Assembly (NCBI RefSeq): GCF_025449335.1 | Contig: NZ_CP104883.1 | Location: forward strand, 3,092,501 to 3,156,500 | Direction: 5' to 3' | Length of the DNA stretch: 64,000 bases | From: Bartonella sp. HY328 | Lineage (GTDB): Bacteria > Pseudomonadota > Alphaproteobacteria > Rhizobiales > Rhizobiaceae | In this document: one piece after another, positions 1 through 8,700 of the stretch | How the letters are laid out: the number at the start of each line of letters is the position of its first letter | How positions within the stretch are numbered: position 1 is the first letter of the stretch | Program-made: the position numbers and the translations under genes | The notes under the pieces: generated by a model | What the model saw: only the letters and a program-made list of their open reading frames with translations | What the model was told of the DNA's origin: nothing | The model's database searches: none

Positions 1-258
1 AATTTTTTAAAATTTCTTAAAAGCCAACATAATAAAAATCGAAAACAAAAAGATTGGGTGGAATGGGATGAATGCGCAGATTTTATGGCGGATTATCTTA
101 CATTTTTTTACGCGGATAACCACTCTATTGCCTTTGGTAACAAGTATATTTCCTATGCAGACCATGCTTGCAACGGGCCAATTATGCGTGTGGAGATCGA
201 TGAGCTAACACCTTATCTACAAAAAGGCGCAAAAGAATTTTTAACCAAACACGAATAA
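1..258 (+). CDS. C-terminal part of an unrecognised protein (cut by window edge)
   Basis: The reading frame is open from base 1 to a TAA at 256-258, so this is the tail (85 residues) of a gene that begins before the window. A GTG at 58 could be read as a start, but the frame continues upstream through Lys/Asn-rich codons without a stop and there is no ribosome binding site before it, so a truncated longer gene is more likely. The visible tail is acidic and aromatic, with ECADFMADYLTFFY and ending in QKGAKEFLTKHE; I see no signal peptide or membrane segment. I do not recognise the family. A miniature inverted-repeat element starts six bases after the stop codon. Confidence 0.5.
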   Translation, partial: NFLKFLKSQHNKNRKQKDWVEWDECADFMADYLTFFYADNHSIAFGNKYISYADHACNGPIMRVEIDELTPYLQKGAKEFLTKHE

Positions 259-263
259 AAACC

Positions 264-560
264 TTAGGGTCAGGACCTATTAATTTGAACGAAATGGTAT
301 GAGAAAATTTTTGTGAGACCCCAAACATTAAAGGTGAGAAGATCCGCCGAGAAATATGAATATTTTCAAGGATGTTCGACAAAGTTATCGCGAAAATTTA
401 CTTGTATCCTGAAAGGACACAAAAACAGCTGTAATCTACTGCGTCGTAAAGCTCAAATGGGTATACCACCCACTTTTCGCTGTCCTCCCCTTTATATCAA
501 AAATGTATATTTGTGCTGTTTATTGTGCTTGTTTCTTTAAATTAATACGCCTGACCCTAA
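264..560. mobile_element. MITE-like element with ~30-bp terminal inverted repeats
   Basis: The left end (264-293) reads TTAGGGTCAGGACCTATTAA and onward; the reverse complement of the right end (531-560) reads TTAGGGTCAGGCGTATTAAT and onward. The two arms match over about 25 of 30 positions with one gap. The outermost bases form TTA...TAA, compatible with insertion into a TA dinucleotide, as in IS630 and some IS5-group elements. The interior, about 240 bp, holds no convincing gene: the 75-codon frame at 313-540 lacks a ribosome binding site and runs into the right arm. I infer a non-autonomous miniature transposon mobilised by a transposase encoded elsewhere. Confidence 0.7.
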
Positions 561-856
561 ACACGATATCGGACGTTACTGACTTTGGGATGTCATAACA
601 AACTTTTATTGTTAAATAATTTCACCCAAAGCACCAAATAATTATATAATTTTAAAGACAGCATTGTCACGGTTTCAGTTAAAAATTTAGCTGATAATTG
701 CAAATATTAGGGGCGAGTTTTACGCCACATTTATTTCTTGCAAAAGTGGCAATCGCCGACTTTCGGTCTTTATTTCATGCCTTGTCGACAAGCTAAAATG
801 CGTTAATTTTGTTAGAATTTATTTTAAAACCAGTAAAACAGTTTGAAATAAAACAA
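561..856. other. Intergenic stretch, nothing recognised
   Basis: About 300 AT-rich bases between the miniature element and the carD terminator. I see no open frame with a ribosome binding site, no strong hairpin and no repeat. Confidence 0.5.
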
Positions 857-857
857 A

Positions 858-892
858 AAAGCCGTGCACCCCATATTGGATTACACGGCTTT
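858..892 (-). terminator. Rho-independent terminator of carD
   Basis: A 9-bp inverted repeat (AAAGCCGTG at 858-866, CACGGCTTT at 884-892) is followed on the minus strand by a T-rich run (851-860), about 20 bases after the carD stop codon. Confidence 0.8.
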
Positions 893-912
893 GTCTTTTA
901 ATCGCTTACTGA

Positions 913-1491
913 TTACGCAGCTTCAACTTCTTCACTGTCATCAATCTGATCATCAGCTTTTGCATTACGCTTAGGATTTTTTACCAAATTGGCCTCAATA
1001 AGACGCACAGCTTCAGTTTCAGAAACAGCATTAACCGCAGCAACTTCGCGCGCCATCCGGCTTAGAGCACCTTCATAAAGCTGGCGCTCAGAATAAGACT
1101 GATCTGGCTGATTATCAGCTCTAAAGAGATCACGCACCACTTCAGCAATCGCGATAAGGTCACCAGAATTGATTTTAGCATCATATTCTTGGGCGCGGCG
1201 CGACCACATTGTACGCTTTACGCGTGCACGACCTTGAAGCACTTTCAAAGCGCGATCAACAAAATCATTTTCTGAAAGTTTGCGCATACCAATAGAAAGT
1301 GCTTTAGCAACCGGCACCTTGACATGCATTTTGTCTTTTTCAAAATGGATGACAAAAAGCTCTAACTTGTGTCCTGCAACTTCTTGCACTTCAATGGCAA
1401 CAATCTCACCCACACCATGGGCGGGATAAACAATAGATTCACCGGCGTTAAAACCATGGTGGGCTGAGGTCTTTTTCTGCTGGGATGACAT
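913..1491 (-). CDS. carD: CarD family transcriptional regulator
   Basis: The 192-residue product matches the CarD/CdnL family. The N-terminal CarD_TRCF Tudor-like RNA polymerase interaction domain (about residues 13-75) shows GESIVYPAHGVGEIVAIE, a typical family signature. A helical C-terminal domain follows (about 80-165), containing RTMWSRRAQEYDAKINSGD, and then a Lys/Asp/Glu-rich tail. Family members bind the RNA polymerase beta subunit and stabilise open complexes, notably at rRNA promoters. The ATG at 1491 is preceded by GGGAGAAAG at a good distance. In Hyphomicrobiales this gene is commonly found next to ferredoxin fdxA, as here (487 bp upstream, same strand); the long gap suggests its own promoter. 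A terminator follows directly. Confidence 0.93.
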   Translation of the reverse strand: MSSQQKKTSAHHGFNAGESIVYPAHGVGEIVAIEVQEVAGHKLELFVIHFEKDKMHVKVPVAKALSIGMRKLSENDFVDRALKVLQGRARVKRTMWSRRAQEYDAKINSGDLIAIAEVVRDLFRADNQPDQSYSERQLYEGALSRMAREVAAVNAVSETEAVRLIEANLVKNPKRNAKADDQIDDSEEVEAA

Positions 1492-1948
1492 AGGTTAACT
1501 TTCTCCCTTTGTGTCCGGCACAAAATTGCCGAAAACACATGTTGAACCCTTAGGGCTGATCGGTATAATTTTTGCTAGTCGATATGCGTGAGGGTGAAGT
1601 AAGCCAGAAGTAGAGATCAGATGATATTGCCTAAATGTTGAAAAACCAACATATTCAGAATCTTTCATGCGCTGACAAATTTACAAGCGCAAAAATTGGC
1701 CGGTATTATTGGATAAAATCCATAATTCCATTAGCCATAATTAACAACATCAAACATGATAAACACTGGTAAGGTCACGATTTTGCTCTCGACAGAATAT
1801 GACTACCATATCACTTTTTTTAATAAGAATCAACTTATTATCAAAATTTTAACAAAAGAGAGCAATTTAAGCATATGCCTAGTGCTTTTCCACTTAAGAA
1901 ACAAGTAAAACCAAAATATGTCGAGTGATTCTCCTATATGGAGAGCAC
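1492..1948. other. Intergenic region between fdxA and carD
   Basis: Holds the carD ribosome binding site (about 1499-1507) and presumably its promoter. The remainder is AT-rich, with no gene or strong repeat that I can support. Confidence 0.5.
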
Positions 1949-1970
1949 AGGCCGCCTTTCAAGGCGGCCT
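1949..1970 (-). terminator. GC-rich hairpin after fdxA
   Basis: A perfect 10-bp inverted repeat (AGGCCGCCTT / AAGGCGGCCT) lies 9 bases downstream of the fdxA stop. There is no T run after it on the minus strand, so it is either a weak terminator or an mRNA 3'-end stabiliser. Confidence 0.6.
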
Positions 1971-1978
1971 TAAATATT

Positions 1979-2317
1979 TTAATCGCCACTACCGGCATTG
2001 GGCGAAAAGTATTTTTCCAACTTGCCAGTTACACCATCCATTTCTTCAGCTTCGGGCAATTGGTCTTTTTTTATGGTCAGGTTAGGCCATTTTTCGGCAT
2101 ATTCCGCGTTCAGCACCATCCAGTCATCAAGACCAGGCTCAGTATCCGGCTTAATTGCTTCAGCTGGGCATTCAGGCTCACAAACGCCGCAATCGATACA
2201 CTCGTCAGGATTGATGACAAGCATATTTTCGCCTTCATAAAAACAATCGACAGGACAAACCTCAACACAATCAGTATATTTGCAGCGAATACAATTGTCG
2301 GTCACGACATAAGTCAT
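1979..2317 (-). CDS. fdxA: 7Fe-4S ferredoxin FdxA
   Basis: This 112-residue protein is the size of the alphaproteobacterial FdxA family. The N-terminal half carries the cluster ligands in order: CIRCKYTDCVEVCPVDC (the spacing seen in [3Fe-4S]/[4Fe-4S] ferredoxins) and then CIDCGVCEPECP about residues 40-51. The C-terminal half is an acidic extension ending in FSPNAGSGD, also typical. It is a small soluble cytoplasmic electron carrier; partners cannot be told from the window. The ATG at 2317 is preceded by GGAG. The gene lies upstream of carD on the same strand; the S4-domain RNA-binding gene that often precedes fdxA in related genomes is not present here. Confidence 0.95.
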   Translation of the reverse strand: MTYVVTDNCIRCKYTDCVEVCPVDCFYEGENMLVINPDECIDCGVCEPECPAEAIKPDTEPGLDDWMVLNAEYAEKWPNLTIKKDQLPEAEEMDGVTGKLEKYFSPNAGSGD

Positions 2318-2981
2318 TATCTTAACTCCGGATCACAAGCGGGTGTCCACCGCTTCTATCATGCATCTTTAACAGCCTTGTAAAATGCGCAATGTGCTAT
2401 TTTCTTTAAGTTCAAATATGCCAAATCAAACCACAGGCTTAATTGGGACTTTAAATAATATATAAAACGTCATTACCATCAGATGAGACAGGTTTAAGGT
2501 TATTACAGCCTTGCTTTCCTTACGGTTGTCAAAACTGTAATGAACAGATCTATGAGCCTACCCATAAACCAAAAGAGCCAATGACCAAATAAGCTTGAAA
2601 AGTGCAAACCAAATTGCGCATAATTTTTCATAACCAATAATCATTGAAAACCGAAAAAAGCCTGTCACACTTCAAAGGGCCAACTCTATATATGTAGTAG
2701 TTACTCCTTTTAAGGGAGGGTTTCAAGTCTCCAGCTTATAAAGATTATCGCAACTTTGGTAATTTTTGCTATATTTAAAGCTTATCATAAAAATTGCAAC
2801 CTTGGAATCGTTCTAAATACCTTTTTAACAATTGGCTTTCAAATTGCTGCTTTATGGCTGATGATTGCGCAATCAAAACTATCTCATTTGAAAAGTCATA
2901 CTCTATAAAGCCACACGGCATAAATATTTCATTTTGCTCTTAAATATGATGTATCCACTATTTTTCTATAGCAAATAGCAT
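2318..2981. other. 660-bp intergenic region, one small cysteine-containing frame
   Basis: No gene is well supported. On the plus strand a frame at 2454-2592 without a start codon reads ...LQPCFPYGCQNCNEQIYEP and onward before TAA. The CxxxxCxxC spacing is noticeable, but without a start, ribosome binding site or known relative I treat it as a possible remnant only. The rest is AT-rich and should hold the fdxA promoter. Confidence 0.3.
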
Positions 2982-3011
2982 AAAAAAAGCAGGCACTTTA
3001 TGCGCCTGCTT
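2982..3011 (-). terminator. Rho-independent terminator of pnp
   Basis: On the minus strand, AAGCAGGC, a loop of GCATAAA and GTGCCTGC are followed by seven T residues (2982-2988). It lies about 80 bases after the pnp stop codon. Confidence 0.85.
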
Positions 3012-3088
3012 ATTTAAAATAAACTGAATTATTTACTTCACCTAAATGCTGATAAGCAACAGGAAATCAAATAATTAGCTTGCTTAAC

Positions 3089-5284
3089 TTAGTCATTGTT
3101 ACGGCGTGGACGGCGCTTGCGCTCTGGGCGGTCGCCACCATCATTATTGTCACCAGCATCTTCACTTGCATTATCTTGAACGAGTTCTTTACCAGTTTCC
3201 TGATCAACAACCTTCATGGAAAGACGTACTTTACCACGTTCATCAAAGCCCATGAGCTTAACCCAAACCTTATCGCCCTCTTTTACCACATCGGTGGTTT
3301 TTTGAACGCGTTCAGGTGCAAGCTGTGAAATATGCACAAGACCATCGCGAGGGCCAAAGAAATTAACAAAGGCGCCGAATTCTGCAGTCTTTACAACCGT
3401 ACCATTATAAATCGCACCGACTTCAGGCTCATCAACGATCGAATGGATCCAACGTTTTGCAGCCTCAATGGTTTTACCATCAGAGGAAGCAATCTTAATT
3501 GTACCATCATCTTCAATATTAATTTTCGCGCCAGTTTGCTCAACAATTTCACGAATGACCTTACCGCCTGAACCAATAACATCACGGATTTTATCAACCG
3601 GAATATTCATGATTTCGATGCGAGGTGCAAATTCACCAAGCTCAGCACGTGATGAGGTAATGGTTTTTGCCATTTCGCCAAGAATATGTTCACGGCCACC
3701 CTTAGCTTGTTCAAGCGCTACTTTCATGATTTCTTCGGTAATGCCGTGGATTTTAATATCCATCTGCAAAGAAGTAATACCCTGATCGGTACCAGCCACT
3801 TTGAAATCCATGTCGCCAAGATGATCTTCATCACCAAGAATATCAGAAAGAACCGCAAAGCGATCGCCTTCCTTGATAAGACCCATTGCAATACCAGCAA
3901 CGGGACGAGCGAGAGGAACACCAGCATCCATCAAAGCAAGCGAGGTGCCGCAAACGGTTGCCATTGATGATGAACCATTTGATTCAGTGATTTCTGAAAC
4001 AACACGCATAGTATAAGGGAAGTTTGCTTTTTCTGGCAACATTGGGTGAAGCGCACGCCAAGCAAGCTTACCATGACCAATTTCGCGGCGGCCCGGCGAT
4101 CCAATGCGCCCTGTTTCACCAACCGAGAATGGCGGGAAATTATAATGAAGCATGAAGGATTCTTTGATAAGGCCGGAAAGCGTATCGACATATTGCTCAT
4201 CTTCGCCAGTGCCAAGAGTTGCAACAACAATTGCTTGGGTTTCGCCGCGTGTAAAGACGGCTGAACCATGGGTGCGAGGTAAAACACCAACTTCAGCAAC
4301 AATTGGGCGAACGGTAACAAGATCACGGCCATCAATACGTGTGCCGGTATCTAAAATGTTCCAACGCACAATTTTCGCCTGCAAATGCTTAAATACTGCC
4401 GCGATTTGTTCTGGTGCATATTCAGCTTCTTCACCTTCTGGCAAGAACTTTTCTAGCACTTTTGCCTTAACAGCATCAACAGCTGCATAACGCTCTTGTT
4501 TAACGGTATTTTGATAGGCTTTGCGCAAATCTTTTTCAGCAAATTTGAGCATTTTCTTTTCAATCTCAGAAAAGTCTTCTGGCTCAAACTCGCGTGGTTC
4601 TTTAGCGGCAACTTCAGCAAGCTTGATAATTGCATCAATAACTGGTTGGAAGCCTTGTTGACCAAATACTACCGCACCAAGCATAATTTCTTCATTAAGC
4701 TCTTGTGCTTCTGATTCGACCATAAGAACAGCATCACTTGTACCGGCAACGACCAAATCAAGCTTTGATTCAGGCATTTCGTCGATATTTGGATTTAAAA
4801 TATATTTACCATTGATATAACCAACGCGTGCACCACCAATTGGGCCCATAAAAGGCACACCAGAAATGGTAAGCGCTGCCGACGCAGCAACCATTGATAA
4901 AATATCAGGATTATTTTCAAGATCGTGCTGAAGAACAGTTACAATGACTTGCGTGTCATTTTTATAACCTTCAGGAAAAAGCGGGCGGATCGGACGGTCA
5001 ATCAGGCGTGAAACTAGGGTTTCATTTTCTGATGGACGGCCTTCGCGCTTGAAATAACCACCTGGAATACGCCCAGCTGCATAGGCTTTTTCTTGATAAT
5101 TAACCGTGAGAGGGAAGAAATCCTGTCCGGCCTTTGCTTCCTTAGCGGAAACCACTGTTGCCATAACCATGGTTTCACCATAGGTTGCAATTACTGCGCC
5201 ATCAGCTTGGCGGGCAATCTTGCCGGTTTCAAGGGTAAGCGGGCGGCCTGCCCATTCGATTTCTACTTTATGTGTATTAAACAT
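3089..5284 (-). CDS. pnp: Polyribonucleotide nucleotidyltransferase (PNPase)
   Basis: Phosphorolytic 3'-5' exoribonuclease of mRNA turnover and a degradosome component, working as a trimer. The product of about 731 residues has the full family layout: an RNase PH domain (about 10-140), a second catalytic RNase PH domain (about 320-550) with the RREIGHGKLAWRAL motif, a KH domain with VIGSGGKVIREIVEQTGAKI (about 560-600) and an S1 domain with GAIYNGTVVKTAEFGAFV (about 625-690). The tail is Asp/Arg/Lys-rich. I chose the ATG at 5284 (MFNTHKVEIEWAG), the conserved start in this order; an in-frame ATG at 5302 adds six residues but has no ribosome binding site. It lies 425 bp downstream of rpsO on the same strand, the usual rpsO-pnp arrangement. 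Confidence 0.97.
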   Translation of the reverse strand: MFNTHKVEIEWAGRPLTLETGKIARQADGAVIATYGETMVMATVVSAKEAKAGQDFFPLTVNYQEKAYAAGRIPGGYFKREGRPSENETLVSRLIDRPIRPLFPEGYKNDTQVIVTVLQHDLENNPDILSMVAASAALTISGVPFMGPIGGARVGYINGKYILNPNIDEMPESKLDLVVAGTSDAVLMVESEAQELNEEIMLGAVVFGQQGFQPVIDAIIKLAEVAAKEPREFEPEDFSEIEKKMLKFAEKDLRKAYQNTVKQERYAAVDAVKAKVLEKFLPEGEEAEYAPEQIAAVFKHLQAKIVRWNILDTGTRIDGRDLVTVRPIVAEVGVLPRTHGSAVFTRGETQAIVVATLGTGEDEQYVDTLSGLIKESFMLHYNFPPFSVGETGRIGSPGRREIGHGKLAWRALHPMLPEKANFPYTMRVVSEITESNGSSSMATVCGTSLALMDAGVPLARPVAGIAMGLIKEGDRFAVLSDILGDEDHLGDMDFKVAGTDQGITSLQMDIKIHGITEEIMKVALEQAKGGREHILGEMAKTITSSRAELGEFAPRIEIMNIPVDKIRDVIGSGGKVIREIVEQTGAKINIEDDGTIKIASSDGKTIEAAKRWIHSIVDEPEVGAIYNGTVVKTAEFGAFVNFFGPRDGLVHISQLAPERVQKTTDVVKEGDKVWVKLMGFDERGKVRLSMKVVDQETGKELVQDNASEDAGDNNDGGDRPERKRRPRRNND

Positions 5285-5672
5285 ACTTCGTCTTTCATTC
5301 ATTTAACATACAAAACATATTTTATTGTCGATCATCCATTGATCATTTATATTACAAAATATGTTCACTTTTTAGACGGGCCACGGGCAAGACAACAAGC
5401 AGCTTTTTATTGTAAGCAGATTAACATAAGTAAATCATCTTAAGCGGCTGGCAATCCTGCCCCATGACAAGTCCCGAATTTACATGCATTTTTTGAAACC
5501 TATCATGATGTTGAATGAAAAACATTTTCCACTGCAATTAATAATAGGTATCAAAACGATCATTTAAAATATCAGTGATATCATCAAAATAATCGTATTT
5601 TGTTTTTGAACTTAAACTCAACATTCTAAGGGAACAACCGATAAAACATAAGCTTAAACTTCAAAAATTTTA
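5285..5672. other. pnp leader / rpsO-pnp spacer
   Basis: About 390 bases between the rpsO terminator and pnp. In other proteobacteria this segment forms an RNase III-processed hairpin through which PNPase represses itself. I do not see a long perfect hairpin here, so that regulation is only a possibility. No gene is visible. Confidence 0.35.
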
Positions 5673-5700
5673 CCCTGCCCCACATTATAATGGGACAGGG
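5673..5700 (-). terminator. Terminator after rpsO
   Basis: A 10-bp stem with one G-U pair (CCCTGTCCCA / TGTGGGGCAGGG region on the minus strand) is followed by TAAAATTTTT. It lies 10 bases after the rpsO stop. Confidence 0.8.
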
Positions 5701-5709
5701 CAATTTGGC

Positions 5710-5979
5710 TTAACGACGCAAACCGAGCTTTGAAATCAAAGTCTGGTAACGAGCAAGGTCGATTTTCTTAAGGTAATCCAAAAGGCTACGACGTTGTGAA
5801 ACCAACTTCAAAAGACCACGGCGGGAATGGTTATCCTTTTTGTGGGTTTTAAAATGCTCGGTAAGGTTAGCAATACGCTCTGACAAAACAGCAACTTGAA
5901 CTTCAGGTGAACCAGTGTCACCAGCTTTTGTTGCATATTCCTTAATAAGAGCTTGTTTACGTTCAGCAGTGATCGACAT
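5710..5979 (-). CDS. rpsO: 30S ribosomal protein S15
   Basis: The 89-residue product (MSITAERKQALIKEYATK...) is full length for S15, the primary 16S rRNA-binding protein that nucleates the platform of the 30S subunit. The conserved core is present: TGSPEVQVAVLSERI and NLTEHFKTHKKDNHSRRGLL, with the RNA-binding HKKDxHSRRGL box about residues 41-53, and the C-terminus LISKLGLRR. The ATG at 5979 is preceded by AGGA at 5986-5989 with good spacing; an ATG directly before it (5982) would add one Met. It is the upstream partner of pnp, separated from it by its own terminator, so pnp probably depends on read-through or its own promoter. Confidence 0.97.
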   Translation of the reverse strand: MSITAERKQALIKEYATKAGDTGSPEVQVAVLSERIANLTEHFKTHKKDNHSRRGLLKLVSQRRSLLDYLKKIDLARYQTLISKLGLRR

Positions 5980-6577
5980 CATATATCCTTTCAAAGATTA
6001 AAGAAAAAACGCCCTAGCCGGGATGTCGTCCAGACAAGGGTTAAAAAATGTACGGATAGTCAAATCCCAAATACATGGTGCACTTATAGCTTAATTGCGG
6101 CAATATTACCACCGCTATTATGGCTTTAGAAAAATTATCTTATAAATACGCGCCTTACATCAAAACATCGCCGTCGATAAGTTGATAATCAGCATAAGAG
6201 GCAGATACTTGTCACCAGCAACGAATGCCAATTTGGCTTACAAGGTTATGTGCTTAAACAAGGAGAGGAATCACCTTATCGCTGCATACTTGTTGATGGA
6301 GGAAAAACAAAAGCATTATTTGGCAAAACAAGTTTTTTAAATTAGAAGTCCTCAATATCCGATAAAAATAATGGCAAAAACGTGGAAAAATGCAAAGAAG
6401 CGCCTAAAAGCCTATATGCTTGGTGTTGCGTGCCTTGAATGTCTATGCTAGATGCTCATCAACTTTCAGTGTTGCCATTTTTGAAAAAATGCCTATTGTG
6501 CTGAAATTAATTGAAACCGAAAGGTCGAATCTTTTTTTTAAAGGTTGGCCTATGCTTGGGGAAAGAGACAAGTAATC
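5980..6577. other. 600-bp divergent region rpsO / atp operon, with a possible gene remnant
   Basis: Should contain the divergent promoters of rpsO and the atp operon. On the plus strand, 6181-6345 is an open frame without a start codon, reading ...RQILVTSNECQFGLQGYVLK and then ESPYRCILVDGGKTKALFGK before TAG. Its composition is protein-like (hydrophobic alternation, Gly-rich turns), so it may be the tail of a decayed gene; I cannot name it. In several related genomes priA lies directly upstream of atpH; I see no sign of it here. Confidence 0.35.
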
Positions 6578-7153
6578 GTGACAGAAACGTCTTCGCTTAT
6601 TTCATCAGTTGCCCAGCGGTATGCTGGGTCCCTATTTGACCTTGCATCTGAAACCAACTGTGTTGAAGCTGTGGAAAAAGAACTTTCTTCTTTTGCGCAA
6701 GCAATTGCAAAAAGTGAAGACCTACAGCGTTTGATTAAGAGTCCGGTATTTTCAGCAGAGCAACAGCTTGCCGCTATTGATAGTATCGCCAATAAGGCTG
6801 GTCTTAATGGTGCTGGTCCAAATGGACTTACTGGAAATTTTCTCCGTGTTATCGCCGAACATCGGCGTTTAAATAAATTGCCTGAAATTATTAAGGGCTT
6901 TCATATTCTTGCCGCGCGTGCGCGTGGTGAGGTTTCTGCCGAGGTTACTTCGGCCCTTGCGTTAACAAGCGCACAGGAAAAAGAGTTGAAAGCAGTGCTT
7001 GGCCAAGTGGTTGGAAAAGATGTTGCATTAAATGTAACAGTTGATCCAGCTATTCTTGGCGGTCTTGTTGTGCGTGTAGGCTCACGACAGATCGATACAT
7101 CACTGCGCACAAAATTGTCTTCGCTCAAGCTTGCACTGAAAGAGGTCGGCTGA
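6578..7153 (+). CDS. atpH: F1F0 ATP synthase subunit delta
   Basis: Stator (OSCP-type) subunit linking F1 to the peripheral stalk. The product has 191 residues from a GTG at 6578 (MTETSSLISSVAQRYAGSL); a GGGGAAAGAGA stretch lies about 10 bases upstream. A TTG at 6545 in the same frame would add 11 atypical residues and is rejected. The N-terminal helical OSCP domain has the usual AQRYAGSLFDLA motif and the C-terminal part ends with the family's VRVGSRQIDTSLRTKLSSLK box. It is the first gene of atpHAGDC; its stop overlaps the atpA start (TGATG at 7151-7155), so translation is coupled. Confidence 0.96.
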   Translation: MTETSSLISSVAQRYAGSLFDLASETNCVEAVEKELSSFAQAIAKSEDLQRLIKSPVFSAEQQLAAIDSIANKAGLNGAGPNGLTGNFLRVIAEHRRLNKLPEIIKGFHILAARARGEVSAEVTSALALTSAQEKELKAVLGQVVGKDVALNVTVDPAILGGLVVRVGSRQIDTSLRTKLSSLKLALKEVG

Positions 7154-8682
7154 TGGATATTAAACCGTCGGAAATATCGCAAATCCTGAAAGAGCAAATT
7201 AAGAATTTCGGCCAAGAGGCTGAAGTTTCTGAAGTTGGTCAGGTATTGTCTGTGGGTGATGGTATTGCCCGTATTTATGGTCTTGATAATGTTCAGGCCG
7301 GTGAAATGGTTGAGTTCCCCGGTGGTATCCGTGGTATGGCACTCAATCTTGAAGCTGATAATGTCGGTGCCGTTATTTTTGGTCCTGACCGTAACATCAG
7401 TGAAGGTGACACAGTTCGCCGTACCAAGTCGATTGTGGATGTGCCAGTTGGCCCAGAATTGCTTGGTCGCGTAGTTGACGCACTTGGTAATCCAATTGAT
7501 GGCAAGGGTCCAATCAATGCAAAGGAACGCCGCCGCGTTGACGTGAAGGCACCTGGTATTATTCCACGTAAGTCGGTTCATGAACCAATGTCAACTGGTC
7601 TTAAAGCGATTGATGCGCTTATCCCTGTTGGTCGCGGTCAGCGCGAATTGGTTATTGGCGATCGTCAAACCGGTAAAACTGCAATCATTCTTGACACTTT
7701 CCTTAATCAAAAGTCAGTGCATGATGCAGGTCCTGAAAAAGACAAGCTTTATTGCATCTATGTTGCTGTTGGTCAAAAACGTTCAACCGTTGCACAATTT
7801 GTGAAAGTGTTGGAAGAACGCGGCGCGCTTGAATATTCAATCGTTGTTGCAGCTACCGCTTCCGAGCCTGCTCCAATGCAATATTTGGCTCCATTTGCTG
7901 CTTGTGCAATGGGCGAATATTTCCGTGATAATGGCAAACACGCTCTTATCGCTTATGATGATTTATCTAAGCAAGCTGTTGCTTATCGTCAAATGTCCTT
8001 GCTACTTCGTCGTCCACCAGGCCGTGAAGCTTATCCTGGTGACGTTTTCTATTTGCATTCACGTCTTCTAGAGCGCGCTGCAAAGCTTAATGATGATAAT
8101 GGCGCAGGTTCATTGACCGCATTGCCAGTTATTGAAACTCAAGCAAATGACGTTTCTGCTTATATTCCAACCAATGTGATCTCGATTACCGATGGTCAGA
8201 TTTTCTTGGAAACCAATTTATTCTATCAAGGTATTCGTCCAGCTGTTAACGTTGGTCTTTCCGTGTCACGTGTTGGTTCATCGGCGCAGATCAAGGCAAT
8301 GAAACAAGTTGCTGGTTCTATTAAGGGTGAACTTGCTCAGTATCGTGAAATGGCTGCCTTTGCGCAGTTTGGTTCTGATCTTGATGCAGCAACGCAGCGT
8401 TTGCTTAACCGTGGTGCCCGTTTGACTGAGCTTTTGAAACAACCACAATTCTCACCACTTAAAACCGAAGAGCAAGTTTGTGTGATCTTCGCTGGTGTGA
8501 ATGGCTATCTTGATAAGCTTGCGGTTAATCAGGTTGGTAAATTTGAACAAGGCCTATTAGCCTTGCTTCGTACCGAGCACAAGGATATCCTTGAAGGTAT
8601 TCGTGATCAAAAGCAGGTAACTGACGAGCTTAAAGGCAAGCTTGTTGAATTGCTTGGCAATTATGCAAAGAATTTTGCTTAA
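7153..8682 (+). CDS. atpA: F1F0 ATP synthase subunit alpha
   Basis: Non-catalytic nucleotide-binding subunit of F1, full length at 509 residues. It has the N-terminal beta-barrel (about 25-95), the P-loop GDRQTGKT (about 169-176), the conserved ALIAYDDLSKQAVAYRQM region and the alpha/beta signature PAVNVGLSVSRVGSSAQ (about 360-376). The C-terminal helical domain ends in ELLGNYAKNFA. The start codon ATG overlaps the atpH stop by one base. It is followed after 18 bp by atpG. Confidence 0.98.
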   Translation: MDIKPSEISQILKEQIKNFGQEAEVSEVGQVLSVGDGIARIYGLDNVQAGEMVEFPGGIRGMALNLEADNVGAVIFGPDRNISEGDTVRRTKSIVDVPVGPELLGRVVDALGNPIDGKGPINAKERRRVDVKAPGIIPRKSVHEPMSTGLKAIDALIPVGRGQRELVIGDRQTGKTAIILDTFLNQKSVHDAGPEKDKLYCIYVAVGQKRSTVAQFVKVLEERGALEYSIVVAATASEPAPMQYLAPFAACAMGEYFRDNGKHALIAYDDLSKQAVAYRQMSLLLRRPPGREAYPGDVFYLHSRLLERAAKLNDDNGAGSLTALPVIETQANDVSAYIPTNVISITDGQIFLETNLFYQGIRPAVNVGLSVSRVGSSAQIKAMKQVAGSIKGELAQYREMAAFAQFGSDLDAATQRLLNRGARLTELLKQPQFSPLKTEEQVCVIFAGVNGYLDKLAVNQVGKFEQGLLALLRTEHKDILEGIRDQKQVTDELKGKLVELLGNYAKNFA

Positions 8683-8700
8683 CACTGACGGGACGGTTTA

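Noticed and set aside
313..540. 75-codon plus-strand frame
   Set aside because: Lies inside the miniature inverted-repeat element, has no ribosome binding site, and its end overlaps the right arm.
1925..2383. 152-codon plus-strand frame
   Set aside because: Antisense to fdxA, whose motifs and codon pattern are clear on the minus strand.
2454..2592. Small frame with a CxxxxCxxC pattern
   Set aside because: No start codon and no known relative; could be chance.
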